Assembly (NCBI GenBank): GCA_011682595.1 | Contig: JAACEH010000085.1 | Coordinates: 1 to 13,746 of the forward strand | Reading direction: 5' to 3' | Origin: Anaerolineaceae bacterium | Lineage (GTDB): Bacteria; Planctomycetota; Phycisphaerae; FEN-1346; JAACEH01 | DNA length: 13,746 nt | Shown here: positions 1 through 7,342 of the stretch, one piece after another | Numbering within the stretch: position 1 is the stretch's first letter | Layout of the letters: the number at the start of each line of letters is the position of its first letter | Made by a program: the position numbers and the translations under genes | Notes under the pieces: model-generated | Told to the model about the DNA's origin: nothing | The model's input: only the letters and a program-made list of their open reading frames with translations | The model's database searches: none

Positions 1-1591
1 CTCGACCTTGTCCAGCTCGTCTTCCATGTGGCTGGTGAACTCGACGTTGAGGATCTTGGGGAAACTTTCGACCAGCTTGTCGGTCACGATTTTGCCCAGG
101 TCGGTCGCGAAATAGCGGCGCTGTTGCTGCTCGGCGTAACCGCGGTCCTCGATGGTCGAGAGAATGGCGGCGTAGGTCGACGGTCGCCCGATGCCCCGGC
201 TCTCGAGTTCGCGGATCAGGCCAGCTTCGCTGTACCGCGGCGGCGGCTGGGTGAAGTGCTGCGACGGTTTCATCTCGACCAGGTCCAGGGCGTCGCCCTC
301 GTCAAGCCGGGGTATCATCTGCTCGTCCTTGCCAATCCGCAGGCCGGTGACGCGGGTGTGGCCGTCGTACAGGAGCCTGCGGCCGATGGCCTTGAGTTCG
401 CCGGGGCCGGCCTGGATGGCCAGATCGGTGACTTCCCATTCGGCGGGCTTCATCTGCGAGGCCACGAAGCGGTTCCAGATCAGCCGGTAGAGCTTGAACT
501 GTTCTTCGCTGAGCGACCCTTCGACCTCCTCGGGCACTATGGCCACGTCGGTCGGGCGGATGGCTTCGTGGGCCTGCTGAGCGCCGGCCCGGGAGGTGAA
601 GTAGTGCGGCTTCTCGGGCAGGTAGTCGGGCCCGAACCGCTTGGTGATCAGCTCGCGGCAGGCCTGCAGGGCCGAGGCGGCGGTGTGGTGACTGTCGGTT
701 CGCATGTAGGTGATCAGGGCCGTCTGTCCGCTGGCTCCCAGGTCGACGCCTTCGTAGAGTTGCTGGGCGATGCGCATGGTGCGGCGACTGGCCATTCGCA
801 GCCGGGTGGAAGCGGCCTGCTGCAACTCGCTGGTGGTGAAGGCCGGGGACCTTCCGCCGGGCGACGGTGTAGTCGGCCTCTCTCAGGCTGGCGGCTACGG
901 CCTGGGCCTGCTCGTCCTTGGCGGGGCGGAACTTCCGGCCATCGTACTTGACCAACTCGGCGACGAAGCGCTGGTCCTGGTCGGCCACACCGGCCGGGGT
1001 GAGGGTGGCCCGGATTCGCCAGTACTCCTCGGGCTTGAAGGCCTCGATCTCGCGTTCGCGTTCGACGACCAGGCGGACGGCTACGCTCTGGACGCGCCCG
1101 GCACTGAGGCCGCGGCGAATTTTTCGCCACAACAGGGGGCTCAGCTTGTAGCCGACCAGGCGGTCGAGGATCCGCCGGGCCTGCTGAGCGTTGACCTTGT
1201 TCATGTCGATGCGGCCCGGCTCGGCGAAAGACTCCTTGATGGCCGATTTGGTTATTTCGTTGAAGACCACTCGATAGGTCGTCTGGGGATTGAGCTTGAG
1301 GGCCTCGGCCAGGTGCCAGGCGATGGCCTCGCCCTCGCGGTCGAGGTCGGTGGCCAGATAGACCAGGTCGGCCTTCTTCGCGGCGGCGCGGAGTTCCTTG
1401 AGGACCTTGCTGCGATCCCGCGAAACGACGTACTTGGCCTTGAACCCGTGGTCGACCTCCACACCGAGGGCCGACTTGGGCAGGTCGCGGACGTGGCCCA
1501 TCGAGGCCTTGACCTCGAAACCCGGTCCCAGGTACTTCTTGATGGTCCGGGCCTTGGCCGGAGATTCGACGACAACCAGCGATTTGGCCAT
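1..1591 (-). CDS. topA: DNA topoisomerase I, partial and frameshifted
   Basis: Type IA topoisomerase, which relaxes negative supercoils by transient cleavage of one DNA strand. The Toprim domain is clear: VVESPAKARTIKKYLG at the N-terminus (Glu9) and DLDREGEAIAWH (Asp82, Asp84, Glu86, metal-binding). Frame one runs to about residue 248 (ADYTVARRKV). The family motif PAFTTSELQQA then continues in another reading frame, shifted by one extra or two missing bases near 840-860. That second frame stays open to the left window edge. It carries the active-site motif YMRTDS (Tyr codon 708-706) and LIRELESRGIGRPSTYA. The last visible residues are SHMEDELDKVE, so the C-terminal part and any zinc fingers lie outside the window. 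ATG at 1591 is chosen because AGGAG lies 6 nt upstream (1602-1598); a start at 1612 would bypass it. Family assignment is secure; whether the frameshift is real is not. Confidence 0.95.
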
Positions 1592-1667
1592 GTAGCGCTC
1601 CTGTCCTGGCACATGAGATGCCGGCGGCAGGACTGTTCGCAGGTGTTCCCGTCGCCAGGGCAGGGAG

Positions 1668-1697
1668 ATTTAATCAGAAGCCGCTCCCGGCTGTCAA
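1668..1697 (-). promoter_or_regulatory. Candidate sigma70 promoter of topA
   Basis: On the minus strand a perfect -35 TTGACA (1697-1692) is followed after 17-18 nt by ATTAAA/TTAAAT (1674-1668) as -10. Transcription would begin near 1661, giving a leader of about 70 nt before the topA ATG. Seen by motif only; the -10 is a moderate match. Confidence 0.5.
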
Positions 1698-1753
1698 GGT
1701 CAATTCCCCGGGGGGGTTCCCGGCGCCATTGCGCCGCGTGGGCTCCTTTTTCA

Positions 1754-1782
1754 TTGAATTGAGCGCCGCCGCAGGCTAGATT
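1754..1782 (+). promoter_or_regulatory. Candidate promoter of the SurA/PpiD-like gene
   Basis: TTGAAT (1754-1759), a 17-nt spacer and TAGATT (1777-1782) lie about 58 nt upstream of the chaperone start codon, in the divergent region shared with topA. Both boxes are imperfect, so the call rests on position and spacing. Confidence 0.35.
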
Positions 1783-1839
1783 ATCCCATTCACACTGTTC
1801 CGCGGGCGGCCGCCGCGGGCGCAAAAGAAGGAGATAGAG

Positions 1840-3957
1840 ATGGCGCTGAGGTTTTTCCGGAAGCACAAGAAGTACGGACTCATCCTGCTGCTGGGGGCGA
1901 TGTTCGCCATGGTGACTTTCGGGACGCTGGCCAAAATGCCGAGGTTGCTGGAGCAATTGAAGATGCGGGCCAAGGCCGGGAAAGCGCAATTCGTGCTGAA
2001 AAACTACGGCAAAGAGGTGTCGCGCACCGAGGCCGAGGAGATTCGCCACAACCTCAGCGGAATGGCCAGGCTCCAGCAGGTTATCGAGCGGGCCATGAAG
2101 GATCCGAAAGACCCCCTGAACAAGGTCCTCACCTGGCCGAAACTGTCGGCCATTATGACCTACGGAAGCCCCATGCCGCGGCGCTTCGCAACGGCCGGCG
2201 GCCTGAGCGCTGAGAATCTGACCCCGGAGGCGACGAAAGTCTGGCAGGCCACCGCCGTGTTGCTCAAGGAAGCCGAAATGGCCGGCGTAGTGGTCACCGA
2301 GGAGATGGCCCGGGCCCACCTCGACCAGTGGCGCCAGGCCGGGGTCGAGGAAGACCTGATCCGCGGCCTGAGCAGGATTTCTTTTCTGCCGCCCGAAATG
2401 ATGCGCCGGCCGCTTTCGTCAAGACAATTCGAGCGGCTCAACCAGCGGTTGGTCCAGGCTATTCGCCAGGAGATGGTGCTGAACATCTACCTGAGCAACC
2501 TCATGAGCGGCGGCAAGGCCTTCGAAGAGGACGTCAACACACTTTTCCGCTTACGGAGCGAGAAGGCCGAGATCCTCAAGGCCGAGCTGGCGGTAAGGCC
2601 CTACCGGCTCAAGGCGGCCGAACCCACGGAGGAGGAGATCCAGGCCCATTTCGAGCAGTACAAGGATAAACTGGCCGGCCAGACCGATAACCTGTTCGGA
2701 TGCAAACTCCCCAATCGCGTGAAGTTCGAGTACCTGAAGGTGAAGATCGATTCGTTCAAGCCCGGCGCCCAGGTCACCGACCAGGAGATCGAGAAGTACT
2801 ACGAAGAGAACAAGGACCCGAAGTACGTCATCGAGGAGAAAGAGCAGCCCAAGACCGGCCAGCCCTCGGACGATGAGGACGAAAAGGCCAATGACGGCGG
2901 CGGAGCGGGCCCCGCAACGGACGCCGCGCCGCCGGAGGAAGCCACCGCTACGCAAGAGCCGGCGACAGCCGAGGCCGCCGGGCCGGAAAAGACCGTGGAG
3001 AAGCCCAAGCCCGAGAAGAAATTCAAGCCCCTGGCCGAGGTTCGCGACACGATCAAGACGGACCTTCTCGAACAGAAGGCCAGGCAGGCCTGCCGCGACA
3101 AGGCCGAGGAGATTTATCGCCAGTTGCTCCGCCGCCCGCAGTTGTCGCTGGAGAACCTGGCCGACGGCGAGTTCGTGGCCTACCAGGCGGCAGAGAAACT
3201 TTTCAGCCGGGAAGACCTTCGGGCGATGCCCGGCATTGGCGGCAGCTTCATTGCCTCGCGTGATCCCCGGCAGTGGATGCCGACTTTTTTCGGCGACCTG
3301 GTGTTCCGCATTCAGCCGTTCAGCAAGACCGAGGAAATATACAAGGGGCGGCCCGAGGGCGTGCTGTCCGACGGGGCGGGCAACTGTTATATCTTCGTCG
3401 TGACCGAGGTCGCCGAGGCCGAGGTGCCGAAGACGGTTGACCCGGTGCGGAAGAAGGTGGTCCAGGATCTGAAGAAGAAGGCGGCCTACGCTCTGGCTGA
3501 GCGGGAGGCCGAGGAGTTGCTGGCCCTGGCCCGGCAGGAGGGGCTCGAAAAGGCCGTCAAGAAAAAGGGCCTGAAGGTGGTCGTTGCACCCGAAACGGTT
3601 CGCCGTCCATACCCCGAAGAGAAGAATCCCATGGTTCTCAAGGTTTTCGAGGCCGTTGACGCCGGTGAATCGTTCGGCGTGGTCGGCACCGCGAAGCTCA
3701 ATCGCGTGACCGTGTTCGAGATCAAGAAGGTGGTCCGCGTTACCGACGCCGAGTACAAGGCGGGCAGGCCGTGGATGACCGGCCAGGCCATTCGCCGCGC
3801 ACGGTCGTCGGTGCTCCGGGAACTCATCGATCCTGAGCAGTTGTTCAAGCGCAGTGGCTTCGTTGATCTCACAAAGAAGGACAAGGACAAGCAAAACAAG
3901 TCGGAGGGCGGCGGCGACCAGCAGCAGCCGGAGGCTGACGGCGCCAAGGGCAAGTGA
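1840..3957 (+). CDS. Membrane-anchored SurA/PpiD-like periplasmic chaperone
   Basis: A 705-residue protein with a basic N-terminus and one membrane segment (about residues 12-31), so it is probably anchored in the inner membrane with a large periplasmic body. The helical Lys/Glu-rich region after the anchor, the repeated pattern of a short helix followed by EEIQAHFEQYKDK-like or DQEIEKYYEENKDP segments, and the later PVRKKVVQDLKKKAAYALAEREAEELL stretch resemble the SurA_N/PpiD architecture of outer-membrane-protein chaperones. A low-complexity Glu/Pro/Ala linker occupies about residues 330-395. I see no convincing catalytic parvulin core, so PPIase activity is doubtful. The C-terminus is hydrophilic and Lys/Gln-rich. 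AGAAGGAG lies 6 nt before the ATG. It stands alone on this strand, divergent from topA. The family call is by architecture, not by a diagnostic motif. Confidence 0.7.
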   Translation: MALRFFRKHKKYGLILLLGAMFAMVTFGTLAKMPRLLEQLKMRAKAGKAQFVLKNYGKEVSRTEAEEIRHNLSGMARLQQVIERAMKDPKDPLNKVLTWPKLSAIMTYGSPMPRRFATAGGLSAENLTPEATKVWQATAVLLKEAEMAGVVVTEEMARAHLDQWRQAGVEEDLIRGLSRISFLPPEMMRRPLSSRQFERLNQRLVQAIRQEMVLNIYLSNLMSGGKAFEEDVNTLFRLRSEKAEILKAELAVRPYRLKAAEPTEEEIQAHFEQYKDKLAGQTDNLFGCKLPNRVKFEYLKVKIDSFKPGAQVTDQEIEKYYEENKDPKYVIEEKEQPKTGQPSDDEDEKANDGGGAGPATDAAPPEEATATQEPATAEAAGPEKTVEKPKPEKKFKPLAEVRDTIKTDLLEQKARQACRDKAEEIYRQLLRRPQLSLENLADGEFVAYQAAEKLFSREDLRAMPGIGGSFIASRDPRQWMPTFFGDLVFRIQPFSKTEEIYKGRPEGVLSDGAGNCYIFVVTEVAEAEVPKTVDPVRKKVVQDLKKKAAYALAEREAEELLALARQEGLEKAVKKKGLKVVVAPETVRRPYPEEKNPMVLKVFEAVDAGESFGVVGTAKLNRVTVFEIKKVVRVTDAEYKAGRPWMTGQAIRRARSSVLRELIDPEQLFKRSGFVDLTKKDKDKQNKSEGGGDQQQPEADGAKGK

Positions 3958-3964
3958 TTCGCGA

Positions 3965-4013
3965 GGTCTTGGGTGGTCTTGGGTGGTCTTGGGTGGTCTT
4001 GGGTGGCTTGGGT
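3965..4013 (+). repeat. 10-bp tandem repeat array with G-quadruplex potential
   Basis: Four head-to-tail copies of GGTCTTGGGT (3965-4004) and a shortened fifth copy, starting 7 nt after the chaperone stop codon. GGG tracts at 3971, 3981, 3991 and 4001 are separated by 7 nt, which fits the G3-N(1-7) quadruplex pattern on the plus strand. There is no conventional terminator between the gene and this array. Confidence 0.85.
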
Positions 4014-4023
4014 GGTGAGTGGC

Positions 4024-4051
4024 TTGACATTTGCCTTCGGTCGATTATATT
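4024..4051 (+). promoter_or_regulatory. Promoter of tRNA-Phe
   Basis: Perfect -35 TTGACA (4024-4029), 16-nt spacer, -10 TATATT (4046-4051), in a locally AT-rich patch of an otherwise GC-rich sequence. The predicted start near 4058 gives a precursor leader of about 47 nt before the tRNA. Confidence 0.65.
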
Positions 4052-4104
4052 GGTTTTTCTGTTGAAGGCGCAGGCTGATCGAAACGGTCTGCGAAGTTCC
4101 CGTA

Positions 4105-4180
<76 letters not shown>

Positions 4181-4189
4181 TGAATCAGG

Positions 4190-4226
4190 AGGCTCGACAT
4201 GATCGGTGTCGAGTCTCTTCGTTTTT
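4190..4226 (+). terminator. Rho-independent terminator of tRNA-Phe
   Basis: AGGCTCGACA (4190-4199) pairs with TGTCGAGTCT (4207-4216) through 10 bp with one G-U pair, closing a 7-nt loop. It is followed by CTTCGTTTTT. It begins 9 nt after the CCA end. Confidence 0.8.
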
Positions 4227-4282
4227 GCCGGGGGCTGCGGCTTGGGTGCACGTCACGTTTGTAGGTGGCTTTCAGGCAGCCA

Positions 4283-4322
4283 GGTGGCTTGGGTGGCTTG
4301 GGTGGCTTGGGTGGCTTGGGTG
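4283..4322 (+). repeat. 9-bp tandem repeat array with G-quadruplex potential
   Basis: Four copies of GGTGGCTTG (4283-4318) followed by the start of a fifth. The core CTTGGGTGG is shared with the array at 3965-4013, so the two arrays bracket the tRNA-Phe unit. GGG tracts at 4291, 4300, 4309 and 4318 are spaced by 6 nt and fit the G-quadruplex pattern on the same strand. Confidence 0.85.
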
Positions 4323-4324
4323 GA

Positions 4325-4406
4325 CGGGTGCCGTGGCTACGGTGTGTGTAGCCACGTTCGCCGGTTCGCCCTCTCGTGGTCACAGACACCGTGACCACGG
4401 CACCCG
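4325..4406. repeat. 82-bp double-hairpin palindromic element
   Basis: The ends are a perfect 12-bp inverted repeat, CGGGTGCCGTGG (4325-4336) and CCACGGCACCCG (4395-4406). Inside are two hairpins, each with a 9-bp stem and 7-nt loop: 4332-4356 and 4375-4399, separated by 18 nt. The second is an inverted copy of the first. They differ by a CT/TC swap that is matched on the opposite arm of the stem, plus one loop base, so pairing is preserved. This is the layout of a REP doublet (REPIN or BIME). No transposase is present in the window. Confidence 0.75.
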
Positions 4407-4414
4407 CTTTTCTC

Positions 4415-4444
4415 TTGTCCGGGCCATACTTGCAGTGGTATACT
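4415..4444 (+). promoter_or_regulatory. Weak candidate promoter upstream of small coding fragments
   Basis: TTGTCC (4415-4420), 18-nt spacer, TATACT (4439-4444). It would read through the palindrome at 4483-4511 towards the fragment at 4513-4665 and the membrane peptide at 4679. Motif evidence only. Confidence 0.3.
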
Positions 4445-4482
4445 TCCGTTATATGATTCTGGCCTTTCGTGGGTGAACAAAT

Positions 4483-4511
4483 CATGGCCACGCCAGCGTG
4501 GACCATGCCAC
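4483..4511 (-). repeat. Single REP-like palindrome with GTGG foot
   Basis: Read on the minus strand, the foot GTGG (4511-4508) is followed by a palindrome: CATGG pairs with CCATG and CCACGC with GCGTGG, with one bulged base (4502). It shares the GTGGCATG opening with the elements at 4760-4830. It sits at the broken 5' edge of the coding fragment at 4513. Confidence 0.6.
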
Positions 4512-4512
4512 C

Positions 4513-4665
4513 CGCCTCGCACTATCACAATCAGAAGTCCACCAAGTTTGGCTTGACGAAGAAACACGCGCAACCAAGGCCATTCAGGCCAAATGGGAGC
4601 GATTCCGCATGGCTTACCGCGACTTGTTCGGCGTAGACATGCCCGACCCGGACAACGGCAACTGA
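4513..4665 (+). pseudogene. Truncated coding fragment, unknown family
   Basis: This frame has no ATG near its left end and an upstream stop at 4474-4476. From about 4531 it reads like genuine protein: SEVHQVWLDEETRATKAIQ and then WERFRMAYRDLFGVDMPDP, ending at TGA 4663-4665. The amphipathic, charged and aromatic-containing composition contrasts with the palindromic DNA upstream. The 5' end of the gene appears to have been replaced by the REP-like element at 4483-4511. A GTG at 4498 inside that element could still serve as a start, giving about 55 residues. Only 13 nt separate its stop from the next small gene, so the two were probably once an operon. I do not recognise the family. Confidence 0.45.
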
Positions 4666-4678
4666 TCGGAGGTGTTTC

Positions 4679-4846
4679 ATGGCCAAAGCCGCGCGTGGGA
4701 TTGTTCTTATCATGGTTTGCGCAGTCATCATCGCTGTGTTGCTGCTGTGCCTTGGGCGGGTGGCATGGGCTGCTTGCCAGCCCATGTGTCGTGGAATCAC
4801 GGAACATGCGTCGCAAGCGACGCATGCCACCCCCGCCGGGGAATGA
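4679..4846 (+). CDS. Small membrane peptide (55 aa), end encoded by repeat DNA
   Basis: The ATG is preceded by GGAGG (4668-4672) with a 6-nt spacer, which is good support for translation. The product begins MAKAARG and has one strong hydrophobic segment (about residues 8-26, GIVLIMVCAVIIAVLLLCLG). From about residue 28 the frame runs through the REP-like pair at 4760-4830, giving a Cys/His/Ala/Thr-rich tail that ends at TGA 4844-4846. I infer that a short membrane protein was truncated or extended when the repeat inserted. No family is recognised. The upstream fragment ends 13 nt before it. Confidence 0.45.
   Translation: MAKAARGIVLIMVCAVIIAVLLLCLGRVAWAACQPMCRGITEHASQATHATPAGE
4760..4830. 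repeat. REPIN-like inverted pair of GTGG palindromes
   Basis: Left unit: foot GTGG (4760-4763), then CATGGGCTG-CTTGC-CAGCCCATG (4764-4786, 9-bp perfect stem). Right unit, inverted: CATGCGTCGC-AA-GCGACGCATG (4805-4826, 10-bp perfect stem), then CCAC (4827-4830, GTGG on the other strand). The 18-nt spacer itself contains CGTG-GAAT-CACG. A GTG(G)-type tetranucleotide next to a palindrome, in inverted pairs, is characteristic of REP elements mobilised by RAYT transposases (established knowledge). The assignment here is by resemblance. Confidence 0.7.
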
Positions 4847-4855
4847 ATCCGTGGA

Positions 4856-4879
4856 TGGGTGAACCGACAAGTTCACCCA
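4856..4879. other. Hairpin in the convergent intergenic region
   Basis: TGGGTGAAC (4856-4864) and GTTCACCCA (4871-4879) form a perfect 9-bp stem with a 6-nt loop. It lies between the small membrane peptide and the convergent dehydrogenase gene and could stop transcription from either side. Neither strand has a clear T-run after it, so it is not called a terminator. Confidence 0.5.
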
Positions 4880-4927
4880 CGCGGAAAACTCTCACGACAA
4901 GCAGAAGCGTAGCCCCCCGGCGACTGC

Positions 4928-5959
4928 CTACATCTCGATGACCGCTTTCAGCACGCCGTCGGCGTAACTGTCCACCAACTCGAAGGCCTCGGTCACGCGG
5001 TCCAGCGGGAAGCGGTGCGTTATCCAGGGCTTGACGTCGACCTTGCCCGTGGCCACCAGTTCCAGGGCCTGGCGGAGGGTGTGGGCGCTGCGGCGAATGA
5101 ACTGGACGGTCAACTGTTTGCGCCGCGGATGGGAAGCCGGGATGGTGATCGCATCCACCGGCGGGATGCCGATGGCGGCCACCCGACCGCCGATCCTGGC
5201 CACGGCCAGCGCCTGGGGCAGCCCATCGACGGTGTTGGTGGCCTCGTAAACCAGGTCGGCTCCGAGGCCGTCGGTCAGCTGATTCGCCGCCTCCTGCGGG
5301 TCCTCCTTGGTGACGTTGATGGTCTGGGTGGCCCCGAGTTTCTTCGCCAGCTCCAGGCGGTAGTCGAGTTTGTCGGTGACGATGATTCGCGTGGCCCCGG
5401 CGGCATGGACCATGGCCAGACAGGCCAGGCCGATGCTCCCGGCCCCGACGATGACCACCCAGTCGCCCGGCACGCAGGGCAGGAGGTTAAAGGCGTGAAT
5501 GCCGACCTGCAGCGGCTCGAGCATGGCCGCTTCGGCGTAGCTCATCGCCTCCGGCAAGGCGGTGCACTGCTCGGCCTCCGCCAGGACGAACTCCTGCAGC
5601 GCCCCTTCGACCGGCGGGGTGCCGTAGAAGATGACGTTCGGACAACAGTTTGGGCGGCCCTCCAGGCACTGGCGACAGCGGCCGCAACTTAAGGCCGGCT
5701 CGATGCAGACTCTCTGGCCGACCTTCAGGTGCCGGACCTCGGGGCCGACCTCGGCGACCTGGCCCGCGAACTCGTGGCCCACCGGCTGGGGGGCCTTGAC
5801 AACCTGGTCGCCGATGCACATCTCGGTCCAGTAGTGGACGTCGGACCCGCACACGCCGACCGCCCGGACGCGAATCAGAACCTGCGAACCCTGGGGCTTC
5901 GGTTTGGGCCGCTGCTCAACCCGCATGTCGCGCTTCTCATACAGCACGGCTGCCTTCAC
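4928..5959 (-). CDS. Zinc-dependent polyol/alcohol dehydrogenase (sorbitol dehydrogenase-like)
   Basis: A 343-residue cytoplasmic medium-chain dehydrogenase. The N-terminal catalytic domain has Cys37 in VGVCGSDVHYW, His62-Glu63 in GHEFAG and Glu148 in MLEPLQVG (catalytic zinc site). Cys92, 95, 98 and 106 in the CGRCRQCLEGRPNCC lobe bind the structural zinc. The Rossmann motif is GAGSIG (172-177), and Asp196 at the end of the second strand suggests NAD+ rather than NADP+. The CGSDVHYW and IGDQVVKAP context is typical of sorbitol/xylitol dehydrogenases, but threonine or butanediol dehydrogenase cannot be excluded. GTG at 5959 is chosen because AGGAG lies 8 nt upstream; extension to 5995 adds an unrelated N-terminus. 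It follows tldE by 39 nt on the same strand, so it is probably the last gene of the operon. Confidence 0.92.
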   Translation of the reverse strand: MKAAVLYEKRDMRVEQRPKPKPQGSQVLIRVRAVGVCGSDVHYWTEMCIGDQVVKAPQPVGHEFAGQVAEVGPEVRHLKVGQRVCIEPALSCGRCRQCLEGRPNCCPNVIFYGTPPVEGALQEFVLAEAEQCTALPEAMSYAEAAMLEPLQVGIHAFNLLPCVPGDWVVIVGAGSIGLACLAMVHAAGATRIIVTDKLDYRLELAKKLGATQTINVTKEDPQEAANQLTDGLGADLVYEATNTVDGLPQALAVARIGGRVAAIGIPPVDAITIPASHPRRKQLTVQFIRRSAHTLRQALELVATGKVDVKPWITHRFPLDRVTEAFELVDSYADGVLKAVIEM

Positions 5960-5998
5960 GTTCGTGTCTCCTGGAAAGAAAAAATCAGAACTCAAAAC

Positions 5999-7340
5999 TC
6001 AGAACTCGGTCGTCCCGCTGAAACGGAACTTGCGAATCTTCATTGCCGGACAGAGCGCCCCGCCCTCAACGCGGCGGCGCATCCGCGTCAGTCCCTCAAC
6101 GCGGTCGAAGGCCTCGACCAGGCTTTCGGTGAAGCGCAGGTTGCGGACCGCATGGCTGACCTTGCCCTTTTCGATCCAGAACGTCCCATCGCGGGTCATG
6201 CCGGTCAGGACGGCCTTCATCCGCTCGACGAAATTGACGTAGTGGAACCGCGTCACCAACAGCCCGCGCTCGGTCCCGGCGATCAAACTCCGCAGCGATT
6301 CACTCCCACCAGCGAGAACAAGGTTCATCGGCATCGCTCCGTAGGAGGCGTATTTCGGCGGCAGGGCGTGGCCGGTCGAGGACTTTCGCCCGCCTTCGCG
6401 ACCGGCCAGGTAACTGTCATACACCACACCGGCGGCGACGCCGCGGTCGATGAGCTTGACCCGCTTTCGCGGCAGGCCCTCGAAATCAAACGGCAGCCCG
6501 CGCTGTTTGGCGTGATGGGCGTTGTCGATGATGGTGATGTTGCTGCCGGTTACCTTCTCGCCCAGGCGGCCGCTCATGAAGCTGCGGCCCTCCTGAAAGG
6601 CCTTGGCCCCGAAGGCCGAGTAGCCGAGCATGTCGACCAGGATGCCGACGGCGGCCGGTTCCAGAACGACGTCATACTCGCCGGCTTCGATCGGTCTGGG
6701 TTTGCGGCTGCGGCAGGCCGTCGCGAATCACGCGCTTGACGTCCAGGTCACCGACGGCGAATGATTCGCTCTGGGCATACCCGTCGCCGTCGCCGCAGGT
6801 GACGACCGTCTGGAACTTGGCCCCGGTCATGCGCTGATAGGCCCGAACGCCCCGGGAATTGGCGACCAGTATTTCGCCGGCCTGGGTCTGCAGGAGGCCG
6901 GCCGCCTCGGCCCGGCGGCGCTTGGCGGCGGCGACCAGCAGGGCGACAATCCCGGCCCGCTGGTCCGGCGAGAAGTCGGCGGTTGCCTGGTCGAAGGCGG
7001 CGATGGGACGGATCTTGCCCGGGCTGGGCAAGTGCTTGAAATCCTCCAGCGGCGGGCGGTAGTGGGCGATTTCCTGGGCCCTGGCCAACGTGTCGCGCAG
7101 GGCCTCGGGCTCCAGGCCCTCGGTTTCGGCCACGCCGATCCGTTTGTCGCTGACCACGCGGATGGTCGCCCCGGCCTGCCGGCTGCCGACGTTCTGGTGA
7201 ATCCTGTTGGCGGCGAACCGCGTCAGGTAGTCCTCGCCGGTGGTCAGGACGACCTCGGCCTGGTCGGCCTCGCTGGCCTGGCCGGCCTCGAGGACCGACT
7301 CGGCCAGTTGCAGCAGACGATCTCTGTTGCGGTAGTCCAT
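5999..7340 (-). CDS. tldE: TldE/PmbA subunit of the TldD-TldE protease, frameshifted
   Basis: Non-catalytic partner of TldD, about 447 codons counted across a frameshift; it lacks the HExxxH zinc motif, as expected for TldE/PmbA. The N-terminal part runs from MDYRNRDRLLQLAESVLEAG to VGDLDVKRVIRDG (about residue 207). Family sequence then resumes in another frame with CRSRKPRPIEAGEYDVVLEP and continues through GLPFDFEGLPRKRVKLIDRG, STGHALPP, ERGLLVTRFHYVNF and AVLTGMTRDGTFWIEKGK to FSGTTEF at the TGA. The shift lies near 6715-6722 and equals one extra or two missing bases. Its start is 2 nt after the tldD stop, indicating translational coupling; a GGAG sits about 14 nt upstream. The conserved remainder argues against an old pseudogene. 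Confidence 0.9.
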
Positions 7341-7342
7341 GG

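Noticed and set aside
28..951. Long plus-strand open frames opposite topA, tldD and other genes
   Set aside because: They are antisense shadows of high-GC coding sequence, lack ribosome sites and have no recognisable domains.
4679..4846. RiPP precursor peptide processed by the nearby TldD/TldE
   Set aside because: The peptide is a hydrophobic helix plus repeat-encoded tail on the opposite strand, with no leader/core pattern and no modification enzymes nearby.
4856..4879. Bidirectional terminator between the small peptide and the dehydrogenase
   Set aside because: The stem is perfect but no T-run follows on either strand; kept only as a hairpin.
6710..6725. Programmed +1 frameshifting, because both frameshift sites contain CGGCCT
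   Set aside because: The same ACGGCCTG context occurs in frame without any shift in the VWA gene (near 9960), and CGGCCTG occurs in the chaperone gene (near 2366). No stop codon or shift-prone codon pair is present, so the shared hexamer is not informative.
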